In this document: positions 32,901 through 44,835 of the stretch, piece by piece
How the letters are laid out: each line of letters opens with the position of its first letter
Position numbering within the stretch: the first letter of the stretch is position 1
Made by a program: the position numbers and the translations under genes
Notes under the pieces: model-generated
Seen by the model: the letters and a program-made list of their open reading frames with translations, nothing else
What the model was told of the DNA's origin: nothing
Databases searched by the model: none
Origin: Collybiopsis luxurians FD-317 M1
Lineage: Eukaryota; Basidiomycota; Agaricomycetes; Agaricales; Omphalotaceae
Direction of reading: 5' to 3'
DNA length: 64,000 nt
Assembly (NCBI GenBank): GCA_000827265.1
Contig: KN834756.1
Location: 670,746 to 734,745, forward strand

Positions 32901-35107
32901 TCCCATTGTAAGACCCTGACACAATTTTGGTTCCATTATATGAAAATGCTGCACTGTTGATAATTGATTTTGTGTGGATTGATTTAATTGCAGCGGCCTG
33001 TATGGCTAATGACCTATTTTGTATACTTATTGTATTCTTAAGAGAGGGTTTGAAGCCGAATTTGTTTTCCCAGAATGGTATAATACTAATATACAAATGT
33101 GGGGTCATGCCTTGTACCCCGCTACCTTGAAAACTTTTGATGAGATCATGGAAATTTTGCAGCATTGGCATGATAACATGTTCCTTTTGCTTAGGCAAGA
33201 TTGTCTAAAAAATGGATGTTAGCTGATCCTTATTTTCCCATATTTAGTTTAGTGGCCTCTTACATTAATTGCTTGTTGTATAATCTCTTTGCACTCCTGT
33301 AGCTGATCCAGCAGGCTCATAGCTTCCAGCCAATAAATGCCCTTTTCTGTTAGAAACTGTACCAGCTTTGTCATTATATGCTCAGAATATTCACACTGGA
33401 TGCAATGGAAATGCCAAAAGTGGCAAGAATATTGTAAACTCTCCCCAATGGCTTCAGTTACCCGTTCTTTGATCCCCTGTACCTCTGCATCTGATGTGAA
33501 TGAAGATGGAAGGTTACACATGTTGAAGTGAAGTTTTTTTAATTGTTCAAAACATAATATACTGATTCTGTAATGATATATCCCAGCATTGTAAGCCAGC
33601 TTTGGCGAAGCAGAGAATTTTACAATAAAGTCAGGAAACGAAGCATGAAATGTATAAACAGCATTATTTCCCTCTGATATATAGAACACTGCTTGGAGTC
33701 TGCTTACGAGACCTTGCACAACATCTTCCTTTAAACCCATAAGATTTGCAATTGCAGGACATGATAAAGGTCTCCCTAAGGAAATGATTGTGTGGATAAT
33801 TCTCCAATCCTCAATGACTTCACTCTCTTCTGGCTGCTCCTCCGAAAGTGCGTTCTCCACAATGCTAGTATAAAGCAGCTTTAAATCTTCAATGCTGCTA
33901 CTCCGTTTCAATGACTTGGTGAGTCTATCCTTTTTTCTTGTGTTTACCCTTCCACTGTGAACAAATTTGACAACTGTTGCCGCATATATGAAGAGTTTTC
34001 CAGACAAACTGACAAGTGCTTCTACCTGCTGCTTTGTAGGAGATATATCCCTCAGTTCTTGTTCAATATACTTTTTTATATCTTCTTTAACAAAGTTTTC
34101 TTCCACTTGGTGGAGAATAAACTCCTTTACTTTGGAAACTGCTTGCACATTTGGAGCTGCACTACGCATCCTTTCATTAATCTCTTGCTCTGGGCGGCTT
34201 GTAAATAGGAACCTCAAGCCCTTGAGCTTATTGCTCTGAATAGCGTTCACCAGAGGCTCTAGTACCATGGAAATTCCCTGGCACTCATCTAGTGCATCCA
34301 ATATAAAAACTGGGACACATTGTTCTCTTTTAATATACTCAGAGACTACACTCCATGGTTCAATCAAGATCTGGTTCAGTTGCTCCACAGGTTTTTTCGT
34401 GACAAGATCAAAGTCTCTAGCTAAAACACCCTTGAGTGCATTAGAAAAAGCTTCAGAAAATTTGGCCAACTGATATGACAGAGTAGGAATGATTAACCGG
34501 TAATCTCTGCATTCCGGAATTTGCCTAGAGCAAAAGAAAGACCCTGCAAGGACTTTTTTATCTTGTAGTCTCTTGCAAACGGACATGGCAATAGTGCTTT
34601 TTCCTGTCCCGGCCATGCCAGATATCCAACAGCCTGATGGACTGTCATCAGTTAAAGAAGTTGCCCAAGCTTCAAGGTCTGCCAGAATCTGAACTCTAGT
34701 GCCTGTGCTACAGAATTTACGGGCATAGTGAATGCCTAGATCTGTATCAAAGAATGCCTGTGATGCATAAGGCATCTTTAGAAGAAATTCATTGCCAATG
34801 CCAGAAGTAGGATCTAGCCCTATTAGCACCATGCAGACCCAAATAATTGAGCACGGTCACTCACGAGTGATATTCATTATTCCAGCTACATTGATTTCAC
34901 CTCCGGTCACAGTAAAATTTGATGCATTTGGCGCAAAGCTTTTGAAATAATATAAAATCCTTAATGTATGAGACGTTACAAATGTCGCTGTATCGTACCT
35001 GCTGTTGACAGACCGAATATTAAGTTGAAGACTCCTTGGTGATTGGAAAGTTAGATTTTCTACGCTCAGAATATATACCGAGTGACTGACCTATTGTCTT
35101 GATCCAT
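29911..35107 (-). pseudogene. NACHT-WD40 NLR-like receptor (NLR1), one in-frame stop
   Basis: Five exons: 35107-35091, 35034-34999, 34938-34865, 34819-33264, 33204-29911, all phases consistent, total about 1,657 codons. N-terminus: MDQDNRS... then FAPNASNFTVTGGEINVAGI. NACHT NTPase: Walker A GMAGTGKST, Walker B VPVFILDALDEC, sensor-like FLFTSRPEQEINERM. Then a helical linker (HASFPDFIV, CQFW-type HFWHFHCIQC) and about 21 WD40 repeats with '[24 protein letters not shown]', and a conserved tail ending CVYGNNWASCIDH. A single TGA (31672-31674) replaces the proline codon of FSPDG in repeat 11; the frame is open on both sides. Repeat 8 is short. NLR-like proteins of this plan control non-self recognition and cell death in fungi (HET-E/D of Podospora). 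The stop may truncate to about 1,071 residues, still NACHT plus ten repeats. Confidence 0.85.
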
Positions 35108-36135
35108 GAGTGTATTGCGAGTCCTTTGATGCTACAATAACACAGCTAAGGTATTCTTTAGTCTGAAATTCACAAATTCACAAAAATCGCGATGAGGTAT
35201 CATACCGGTGATGAGAGTTGCGGGACACGTTACTAATGTTAGCACTATTACTGTTCATTCTTATATATATCCAGAGTACTAGCACTGCCATTATCGGATG
35301 ATTGAATATATAATAACGCCCTTTCCGCATCTCATGATCCTCCACGTTTTTGCTGTTGAATGCACCTTTTGCACGTGTCAAGCTAGCGCCGTTTACGTGA
35401 ATCAACTGCTGTCATGAACGAGCTCACAATCCTAATTATTTGCTGTTCTGTATGCGACTTTGGGAGAGGATTGGCCAGCTAATTAGTAATTGCGCTAAGC
35501 GTTTATTTCTTGATTTACTGAGCCTTGGGCAACGAGGATTATTGAGTTTGTTTATAAGTTCCGACTCTTGAGAGACCTTCGAGAGAATCTACGGAAACGA
35601 AGCTCCGTCGTTCGCTGTACTGGTCATTGTCATCACCGCAGGAATAGCCCTGGAATAGGCCGGCGCCTGTTTACTGGATTGGGCGCTAATCATTTGAAGC
35701 GAACCGCTTCTCTCAGAGCCATATGAAAGTTGACTGTTACATGATATATCGCCCCACCTCCGAACGGAGGTAGGGCTCCATTGGCTTCGTATTCATAGCA
35801 ACTCGCCGCTGGACGTCTTGACAATGATTGGACAAGGTCACTCGCCGCCAAACGCGTCTTCCAGGGCAGCGAAATTCAATAGACCCGCGGCCGATAGCGG
35901 GTCTAGTTCCTTCGAGATCACTCAAGTAATTCTTCAACTTTGAGCCTGGCCTTTTCGTTGTCATTTCGACTTTGATTCGGGTAAGACCGCTTTTCAGTTC
36001 ATTCCACTAAAAAAAAAAGTTGGACCTTACATTCCAATCAAGATCCCCTCTTCGTCCGCTCACGGTGTCTTCGTTTAAAAATTCTCCCGTCTAGTGGAAT
36101 GACCAAGCTCTCCCACTAATATCCATACACTCGAT
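35108..36135. other. divergent promoter region of NLR1 and the monooxygenase
   Basis: About 1 kb between two diverging genes. 35580-35890 is the sequence duplicated upstream of the monooxygenase pseudogene (27160-27440). It includes a small inverted repeat CCCCACCTCCGAACGGAGGTAGGG (given here as arms CCTCCG and CGGAGG) near 35755. Confidence 0.5.
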
Positions 36136-38628
36136 ATGTCCAATGACGACCAAGACTACCCGCTGTACGGCTTATCTTCCGCGAAGAATGCAAGTAACGC
36201 ACATAAACCCGTCCTCATTATCGGCTCTGGAGCTGCAGGACTTGTTACCGCTCAGACTTTAATCAAAGATGGCTTCACAAACGTCTGTATATTCTCAAAA
36301 GAAAGCAGACCTGGAGGAGTATGGGAACAAAGCAAGGTATATACTGGGGTCTTTATCAACAAGTGCGTGTCCCTCGTTTCCAAATTTCGGGATTCTCCAT
36401 TTCTGATTCATGGGGACCCTAGTCTGTATGGCGACTACCGATTTTCATCCCTCGAAATGCCCCAACATCCATCCCGAAGCACCAAAAACGCCAGACTCAG
36501 TGCGGAAGATATGCAGTTCTACTTCGAAAAATTCGCCGAGACATACCTTCGTGATCGTATAACTTACGATACCGAGGCTCTCAACATCAGGCGCCCCAAA
36601 CCCCCCTTCGACTCCAATCCTCCAAATTGGATTGTCTCGTATCGAAAAAACGGCGCAGACCAAGTGAAAGAGATGGGTTTTCACAGAATCGTTTTGTGTA
36701 CCGGGGTATGTGTCGTATTCGTTCTTCTTGTACTATCGGTTTTCGACGTTTCCGATTTGATGCTAGGGATGCCACAAACCTCGTATACCCGCTGCGTTCA
36801 CGCGGTATGCCATTGAAGCCTCTGGATTCCAAGGGCCTGTGGTACATTCTTCAGAATTTCGTTCCAAGCTTGATGTCATATTCAATGCCGTGCAACCATC
36901 CGACTCCACCAGAAGCTCCATTTCTGATCCTTACCTGCCCAAAGCCGCCCGCATCGACAAGCATCGGAACAGTCCCAACGACGTCACGGTGGATGGAGCG
37001 CCTATCTCTCGAGTCGACTTGAACGAGGAACCTGGAGCAATTGTCGTCATCGGTGGAGGCAAGTCTGCGCAGGACATTGCTGCGTATCTTGCAAACGAGG
37101 GACATTATAGGAATGTGTGTATGGTTTATGAAAAGACCGATGCGTTCATAGCGTCATCTAGTCAACTTTCGGATCGAATTCGGAAAAGCCGGTCAGTCTA
37201 GAAATTTGTGGGTGCTGCCTTACGTTCTGACTGTGATCAGTTTAATGGGCATATTGAGCCCCCATTCTGAGCTAAGGACACCCATCGAGTAAGCCTTTCT
37301 TCGGCTTTCCACGCTAGATTGCTAATTTGACGTGTCTTTGAGGCGGTTTTTACACAAAACATGGATTGGCGGAAAAGCCATACGAGGAATATTCAGCATG
37401 CTATCCAATCACTCGGTAAATGACATCTTTCTCTTCTAAACCAGGTCGCCTCGTCTTCTGATCGAATCCACACATCCTCTTTCTCTAATAGTTCAAGACA
37501 TTTCAGATCCCGCCCGCTTCCCCGCTACGTCTATCCCAGGATCCGTTTTGGAGTTTGCGAGTGAATGATGAAGTCTGTCGCAGGGGCAACAGCTTTCATG
37601 TACTTGCAAGTCAGGGAAACATCCGCATTGAGGCTCCGGCGAGGGCTATAGCTCTCGGAGAAGATGGACGGTCAGTTTGTTTGAGTAATGGTAAAATGAT
37701 CAAAGCGTCTGCGATCGTGCTTGCGACGGGATACGAGTCTTCTTGGAAGGATTTGTTTGATGGTACGTATGTTCACCCACCTACTTCAAATCTTTCCATG
37801 AACTCTCCCGATGTGTTCGTCTCGCTTACTCACGTCCCTAATATAGTTCAAACGATCAACCAAATTGGCCTTGGGAAGTATCCTCCGCAGTACGTACCCC
37901 TTGATGCATATGATGAAGAGTGGAACGGATATACTTCGTTGAGAAATCCGCCTCCCGCACCCGCGTCAGTTATCTCTTATTGGTCGTATGATTCCGTTAT
38001 GATATTCATTACTCCTTTCATTCATCGTTCTAGGACAAACCAACAATGGATGAGCTGCATTTATCGGGGAATTGTCCCAGCGAGGAGTATATTCAAAAGG
38101 GACTTGGTTATAAACGGGGCCGTGGTAAGTCTTGCGCGCCATGAGCAACTCTCCTCAATCTAACTCTTATGACCAAGTTCTCGACGAACAATGGCTATGT
38201 TTTTGAAACCACTGCCCATTGGATATCTTCATACTTCCTTGAAGACACTTTCCTGCAATTACCAGCTACAGTCAAGAACGCGATCGAGGATACGGAGCGT
38301 ACGTCTGCATGGCTAAGAAAGAGGTACCCAGATATGCTGCATTGGACAAACGAGAGTCACAGTAGTGATATTCAGTTTTGGAGGTGAGAATCTTTGTAAT
38401 TGTGCCCATATCTCTCGCTCTTGGTTGATCGTTACCCGCATTCGCTTTTGTACGAATCACAGCTGGCCCCAATACACCGATGACCTACTCCGAGATATGG
38501 GTCTTTCCTATGGGAGAGCTAGGACGGGAGGAAATGCATTGACGTGGCTATTTAAGCCGATAGAGATGGACACGATTAAGGAACTGGGAAGGGAAAGGGC
38601 TACTTTACGGATGAAATATAACCCCTGA
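36136..38628 (+). CDS. flavin-containing monooxygenase-like protein (FMO)
   Basis: Intact multi-exon gene. Exon 1 (36136-36362) has the FAD-binding GSGAAGL motif (IIGSGAAGLVTAQTLI) and FSKESRPGGVW. Exon 2 (36423-36705) has GDYRFSS and MPQHPSRS. Next come GCHKPRIPAAF, a FHSS-like HSSEFRSK, and the second dinucleotide site IVVIGGGKSAQDIAAYLANE. After further short exons come IVLATGYESSWKDLFD (the ATG motif), RTNQQWMSCIYRGIVP-type segment near 38040, WISSYFLEDTFLQLPATVKN, and a last exon ending RATLRMKYNP with TGA at 38626-38628. Introns have standard ends, e.g. GATG|GTACGT near 37762 to ATATAG near 37846. FMOs use NADPH and O2 to oxygenate N, S or carbonyl carbon (Baeyer-Villiger-like). It lacks a signal peptide. 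Substrate unknown; permease genes follow on the same strand. Confidence 0.85.
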
Positions 38629-39550
38629 GAAACGGTTTTCTCGACTGTATGCAGATTTGGAGAACGCAAGCTTTGCGTTAGGGGAGTGCTTGCCATTCTA
38701 ATCGTATTATTGTATTTAATTGAATGATGTACGTAGCTTAGTCGACTGTCAATAATAGCCTATGTCAGTCAAAAATCGAAATAGGCAAGGTCAAAGCTTA
38801 AGTTATCGCTGCTGTTTCCGTCACCGGCAATCCAACAGCATGCGAATTTCTGAAAGTGCATATGCCCGTATGTGATTCTAGCTGGAGTCGGCATCAATGG
38901 CCACCATCTCCCTTATGACTTCCAGTTGTCAAAAATGTGCCTTTTAGAACATATGCCGAGCGAATTCTGGGCTTCTCCTTATATAATATACCGGTTCCAC
39001 AACCTGCGTAGCACGTAGGCACAAACTCAATACCTCGGCTCCTTCGCTCCTGGAATCGGTTGGTCATAAGCCGCGATAGGTCCAACTAGTTGCCAAGTTC
39101 CATTCAAAAGCGCGATAAAACACCCGTAACAGGATGCCGCATGACGCGGGTTCGCACAATTCTGTGGGTTTTTATACCTTTTTTTGCTAACCATGTGCAA
39201 AAGCTTGTCAATCCGTAGTATTTATGTGGGAATTACCAATGATAAGCCATTTATAATCTCCAATTTTTTCTCGCGGCGCAATCGAAAGACCCCAACTTAC
39301 CTCGAATCGGGAAGCGCGCCAGGGGAGTAGAGCATACGGCATTCACGCGAAATAAATAAGCTTATCTGGGAAGTACGTATTTCCTGAGTGGAGAAGTTCA
39401 ATTGAAACTAGGTAGAGACAATAGTGGGACAACATTGCGCAATTCCATCACCGAACGACGACATCGGAGATGTGGAGATGTTCTATTTGAGAAACCATTG
39501 GATTGTGTCAGTACGCGCTCTACAGAACTATAGGTTGAACACCCATAGCT
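38629..39550. other. promoter region of MFS copy 1
   Basis: No gene. Parts of 38760-39540 match 41940-42590 upstream of MFS copy 2 (GCCGCATGACG.G.G.CC and GGGACAACATTGCGCAAT.CC at 39425 and 42484), so the promoter was duplicated with the gene. Confidence 0.6.
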
Positions 39551-41726
39551 ATGATGAACTCCCAGGAGCTCGAGAGTGGCAACCGAACTCCTGCTGTTTC
39601 AAATATCCATGAAGTGCAGGAGAAGGAGAGCAGTGATGAGGAGTCGAAGAGGATTCCTGAATCAATACCCGACCAATCTTACACTTTTGACGATGCCACA
39701 AGAACTGGAACCTCTATTCGCTCCGATAATCCATTCTTTATTCCTCATCTTGTCTACACGCGGGAAGAAGAGGCCAAAGTCATCCGGACTTTGGATACGA
39801 GACTCTTTCCATGGGTTCTCCTCACCACTTTCGTGTTGAACATGGACCGAACGAATTTATCGAATGCGATTACGGATAATCTTCCAGCAGACTTAGGGTT
39901 CAACACGAATACAGTAAATCTCGGAACGGCGATTTATTCAGTTTTATTCAGTTTGGCTTGTTTGAATGGGGCTATCGTATGCAAGATTGTCCATCCTGCG
40001 AGATGTGAGTCGAGTTGGTCTTACTGCAGCTAATCCCGTTCATGAGTGACTACCTTTAGGGATACCTTTTTCGATGTTTTGCTGGGGTCTCGTCACTATG
40101 TCCCACGCACTCATTAAAGATAGAGGCGGTTATTTGACTGGTGAGCAAAATTTCGATTCGAAGTCTGTTGATCATGAATCCAATATTCTCTAGTTCGATG
40201 TAGTACGTGACCGCGTCGTTCTAACAACTTTAGGAATGATATCTTGCTCATTCCCTGACCAGTGATAGCCATAACTGAGGGCGGGGTTATTCCTGCAACC
40301 CTTATCTATCTGGGTTCCTTCTACCGTGGTACAGAGCTTGCTACGCGACTTGCCTGGTTCTGGGGTGTACAGACCATTGCGAGCGCAGTGAGTGGATTAA
40401 TGGCGAGTGGGCTATTGCAGCTGCGCGGCGTCTCAGGGCTGGAGGGTTGGAAGTGGCTTTTTTTGGTAGACGGTATAATTACCGTTATCGTTTCGGTGCT
40501 TACATGGTGGGTCCTCTCTGAGTGGTTTGACTAGTAAATTATTTATTTGGGAGAAATTAGGTTCTATCTTCCTAGAAATGCCACACGTACGAAGGGAGGA
40601 ATCCGTGGGTGGAAACCATGGTTCAATGAGAAAGAAGTTCGGATTGCCGTTACCCGAATTGTCCGCGACGATCCTTCGAAACGTGTTTACGAGTACGTGA
40701 TTCCACCGCAAGCTCAGGCGCTGATGGCTGAATTTTACTACGAAGGCAACGTGTGCATTGGTGTGACATTAAGGACGCTGCTACTGATCTCGGACTATGG
40801 GGACATCTTTTCATCACTGCCTTCTCGCTTACCCCGACCAATCCTCTGCAGATTTGTACGCAAAGTTCTGTTTGTGTCCGATGCGCTGCTCAACAAGTCT
40901 TCCCAGATCTCCCTTCCGTCATCAAATCTTTCAACTTTTCCGTCTTCGCGGCTAATGCTCTCACAGCCCCTCCTTACATATTGCAATGCTGCACTACTGT
41001 TGTACTTATATGGCATTCGGATAAGGTTCGTGAACGTGGCTTTCATGGAGCATTTGGAGGCAAGCTATTCCTCAATATAACTGGAAACATGCGACGTCGG
41101 CTAACAAGGATATAACTTTAGTGGCATGGCAACTAGTTGGATGGATTCTGCTTCGTTTTCTTCCTTCAAATGCGAGCAGAGGAGTCAAGTAAGAGATTTT
41201 GTCAGATTGGTACGATATGACATTGACTCGCTTCTGATCAGATATTTCGCCGCACTTGTTGTGGCTTGTTGGCCTTATATTCATCCTTTAAATATCGCCT
41301 GGATGTCTGAAAACACTGGGCAAGTTCGATTGTGGCTCTGGCCTTGCTAAGACTCTAAGACAATGTATAGGAGCATTGGGAAGCGAACGCTAGCTTCAGG
41401 AAGTGTTATTTTTGCTGGGAATATCTACGGAGGTTCGTTCGAAGATCGCTGCTATTATTCGAGGCACTTACTTTTTATTATCAGTTTGGGCATCACAAAT
41501 CTATCAAGCCAAGGATGCACCAGACTATCGGACGGGAAATACTATCAATATTGTATTCGCTGGAGTCACTGTCTGCCTATGGTTCATTCAGAAACTGTAT
41601 TACAAGTACCGCAATCAACGCAATGCTGAACAGTACTCAAAGATGAGCGAGGATGACAGACGGAAGGAAGACCTAGCGTCGGAGGCAAAAGGAAATAGAA
41701 GTTTGACGTTCAAATTCACAATGTAG
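39551..41726 (+). CDS. MFS anion:cation symporter (allantoate/nicotinate permease type), copy 1
   Basis: Multi-exon membrane transporter. The long acidic N-terminus (MMNSQELESGNRTPAVSNIH) leads to WVLLTTFVLNMDRTNLSNAI (first helix; DRTN signature of the Dal5/Tna1 family), IAITEGGVIPATLIYLGSFY, WFWGVQTIASAVSGLMASGL, LFLVDGIITVIVSVLTW, SFNFSVFAANALTAPPYILQ, and the last helices KYFAALVVACWPYIHPLNIA and VWASQIYQAKDAPDYRTGNT, ending KSLTF-like NRSLTFKFTM. A 9-base micro-exon (40194-40202) supplies VRC. Two introns start with GC (41060 GCAAGC and 41320 GCAAGT) where copy 2 has GT. Plasma-membrane H+ symport of small organic anions or vitamins is inferred from the family. Confidence 0.85.
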
Positions 41727-42595
41727 ACATCTTGTTGAAATGATTAAATGTATAAAAACTGTGTATGTAGTATACAATCAAAACAAGGATTCGAGGGATG
41801 GGTACTTCCATCCCGTATGTTTAAGGTCATGGATACGATAATATGAAGCTGGAGTTTGGCGTTCCCGTTTTGTATATGCTTCCTTCATATATGCTATTAT
41901 TCCGTATACGCAGGTATCTTGAATTCAGGTCAGCTATGTATGCCATTTATACGTGTCATTTAACAAACAAAATAGGCAATGCCAAAGCTGAACTTATCGA
42001 ATCCTCACTTACACTGATTTGAAGGCATGCAGGATTCTACGGCTGAAAAGTCGCTCATAGGATGACCCTGACTATAAATTATTCTGCGCTTCCATCTTCG
42101 GTCGTTTCTCATTTCTTTCCGGTGTAACTTGAAAGCAAACGCTACGAGCTCATGATTCTCTCTGAGCACAGTTGTAATGCAGCGTACAGCACTCGGAACA
42201 GGAAGCCGCATGACGTGAGTCCCGCATTTCTGTGCTCCAGCCATAATTCATTCCTAAGTAACGAAACAGATCTGCTGTTCTGATGAGAAATTGCCATTCC
42301 AGAAAATAATCTGCCACGCATAGTATTTAGAACAGCACTAGCTCAAGCTGATTACCTCGGACTAGAAAGAGGCCTGTGTGCGCGTGCACGAGCAGAAATT
42401 CCGTCTGAACTCGAGACATGTGGAGATACTGTAGGTTCCCTCGCTAAGTAGAGAAAATTGATGGAGGCGGGTAGAGAACAACAGTGGGACAACATTGCGC
42501 AATCTCATCACCGAACGACGACATTTGAGAAGTAATTATTAGACAGTGCAAGAACGCATGGTCCCAATCCCGGCTTGGATTGGAACCCGATAGCT
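41727..42595. other. spacer between the two MFS genes
   Basis: Terminator of copy 1 and duplicated promoter of copy 2; no other gene seen. Confidence 0.5.
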
Positions 42596-44788
42596 ATGTT
42601 GAACTCCCAGGAGCTCGAGAGTGACAGTCAACCTCCAGCCGTGGCTAATATTCGAGACATGCAAGAGAAGGAAAGCAGCATCGAGGATTCGAAGAAGATT
42701 TCAGACTCCCCTGCTGATCAATCTTACATCTTAGACGATGCCACAAGAACTGGGACCTCTATTCGCTCTGATAACCCTTTCTTTATCCCTCACCTAGCCT
42801 ATACGCGGGAGGAAGAGGCCAGAATCATCCGAATTTTGGATACGAGATTGTTTCCGTGGGTTCTCCTCACCACTTTTGTGCTGAACATGGATAGAACAAA
42901 CTTGTCGAATGCGATCTCGGACAATCTGCCGGCCGACTTGGGGTTTAACACGAATACAGTGAATGTCGGAACGGCAATATATTCGGTTTTGTTCAGCTTG
43001 GCCTGTTTGAATGGGGCAGTAGTGTGCAAAATTGTTCATCCTGCCAGATGTGAGTTGAACGAGTAACTCATTTATTTCAACTTTTTACCCTCGAATTTAG
43101 TTATTCCTTTTACAATGTTCTGCTGGGGTCTCGTCACCATGTCCCATGCACTCATTAAAGATAGACGCGGCTATCTGACTGGTACGCATAACCTCTCAAG
43201 TCTTTTGATCGAAGAACAAATTCACTCGAATATTCTCCAGTTCGGTCCAGTACGTGACCTTAACTGTTCCGCAAAACCCACACTGATATATTACTTGTTC
43301 CTCTATCCAGTGATAGCCATAACCGAAGGTGGGGTCATTCCAGCCACTCTCATATATCTGGGCTCTTTCTACCGTGGCACAGAGCTTGCTACGCGACTCG
43401 CTTGGTTTTGGGGTGTACAAACCATTGCGAGTGCAGTGAGTGGACTAATGGCGAGTGGACTCTTGCAGCTGCGAGGTGTCTCAGGATTAGAGGGGTGGAA
43501 GTGGTTATTCTTGATCGACGGCATTATTACCATTGTTGTTTCACTTCTTACATGGTAGGTGGTTTCTGAGCGGTATGACTAGTAGACTTGCTCATCAAGG
43601 TCGCTGGATGATAAAGGTTCTATCTCCCTCGGAATGCCACACGTACGAACGGTGGGATTCGTGGATGGAAACCGTGGTTTAGCGAAAGAGAAGTCCGTAT
43701 TGCTGTGACGCGTATTGTCCGTGATGATCCTTCGAAGCGTGTTTATGAGTGCGTATTTTCATCAACGATGCGCTAATCGACTTTCCACTTATTCTTGGAC
43801 TCATCATGTAGGCAACGCGTGCACTGGGGAGATATCAAAGACACTTCGACTGACCTTGGTTTATGGGGACATCTTCTCATTACCATTATCTCGCTCACGC
43901 CGACAAACCCACTTCAGATTTGTAGACTATCTTTTATATGCGCTAAACACCTTTTGAACACTCCCCCGCAGATCTCCCATCTGTCATCAAATCTTTCGAC
44001 TTCTCTGTTTTCGCGGCCAACGCACTTACAGCGCCTCCTTATGTCCTACAATGCTGCACTACCGTACTAGTCATCTGGCACTCGGATAAGGTTCGTGAAC
44101 GGGGCTTTCACGGAGCATTTGCTGGTAAGTTTTTCATCCGCATTAATTCAATAATTTAAGCTCTGGGATTAGCAACATGGCAGCTAGTTGGATGGTTTTT
44201 GCTTCGCTTTCTTCCTTCGGATGCAAGCAAGGGAGTTAGGTGAGGAGGGATATCGAAACAATGCGATGTGAAGCATATTGACTTTTTCGCTGAATCAGAT
44301 ATTTTGCTGCACTTTTCGTAGCTGCCTGGCCTTTAACGCATCCTTTGAACATCGCCTGGATGTCCGAAAACACAGGGTAAGTTTTGTTCCATCTGCGTAG
44401 CTTGCTGTAACGATGAGATGATGTACAGGAGCATTGGAAAGCGCACACTGGCTTCTGGCAGTGTTATATTCGCTGCAAATATATACGGAGGTCAGTGTGA
44501 CAGTTCGAAGGAGGTTAAAATCACCACTCTAAGTTTATGCTTTTAGTTTGGGCCTCACAGATTTATCAGGCGAAGGATGCGCCACTCTACCGCACGGGAA
44601 ACACTATCAATATTGTGTTCGCCGGAATTGCTCTCTGCTTATGGTTCGTTCAAAAGTCATACTACAAGCTCCTCAATCACCAAAAGGCTGAAGTATACTC
44701 TAAAATGAGCGACGTTGAGAAGAAACAGGAGGATTTAACTACAGAGGCGAAAGGCAATAAGAGCTTGACATTCAGATTTACAACGTAG
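42596..44788 (+). CDS. MFS anion:cation symporter, copy 2
   Basis: Tandem paralogue of the preceding gene, same exon plan, starting MLNSQELESDSQPPAVANIR at 42596 (the matching ATG; the open frame extends upstream but only from a TTG). It keeps NMDRTNLSNAISDNLPADLG, IAITEGGVIPATLIYLGSFY, LFLIDGIITIVVSLLTW, SFDFSVFAANALTAPPYVLQ and IYQAKDAPLYRTGNTINIVF, ending NKSLTFRFTT. The 9-base micro-exon (43241-43249) gives VRS. All donors I could read are GT. No lesion seen. The first exon is nearly identical to copy 1, but introns and the second half are clearly diverged. Both genes follow the FMO on the same strand. Confidence 0.85.
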
Positions 44789-44835
44789 TTTTTCGAATGG
44801 GCCACCGCATACACATGGGTATGAATTGTGTACTC

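Noticed and set aside
29911..35107. HET, PNP or patatin effector domain in front of NACHT
   Set aside because: Only a short leader of about 45 residues precedes the NACHT region; no such domain is visible.
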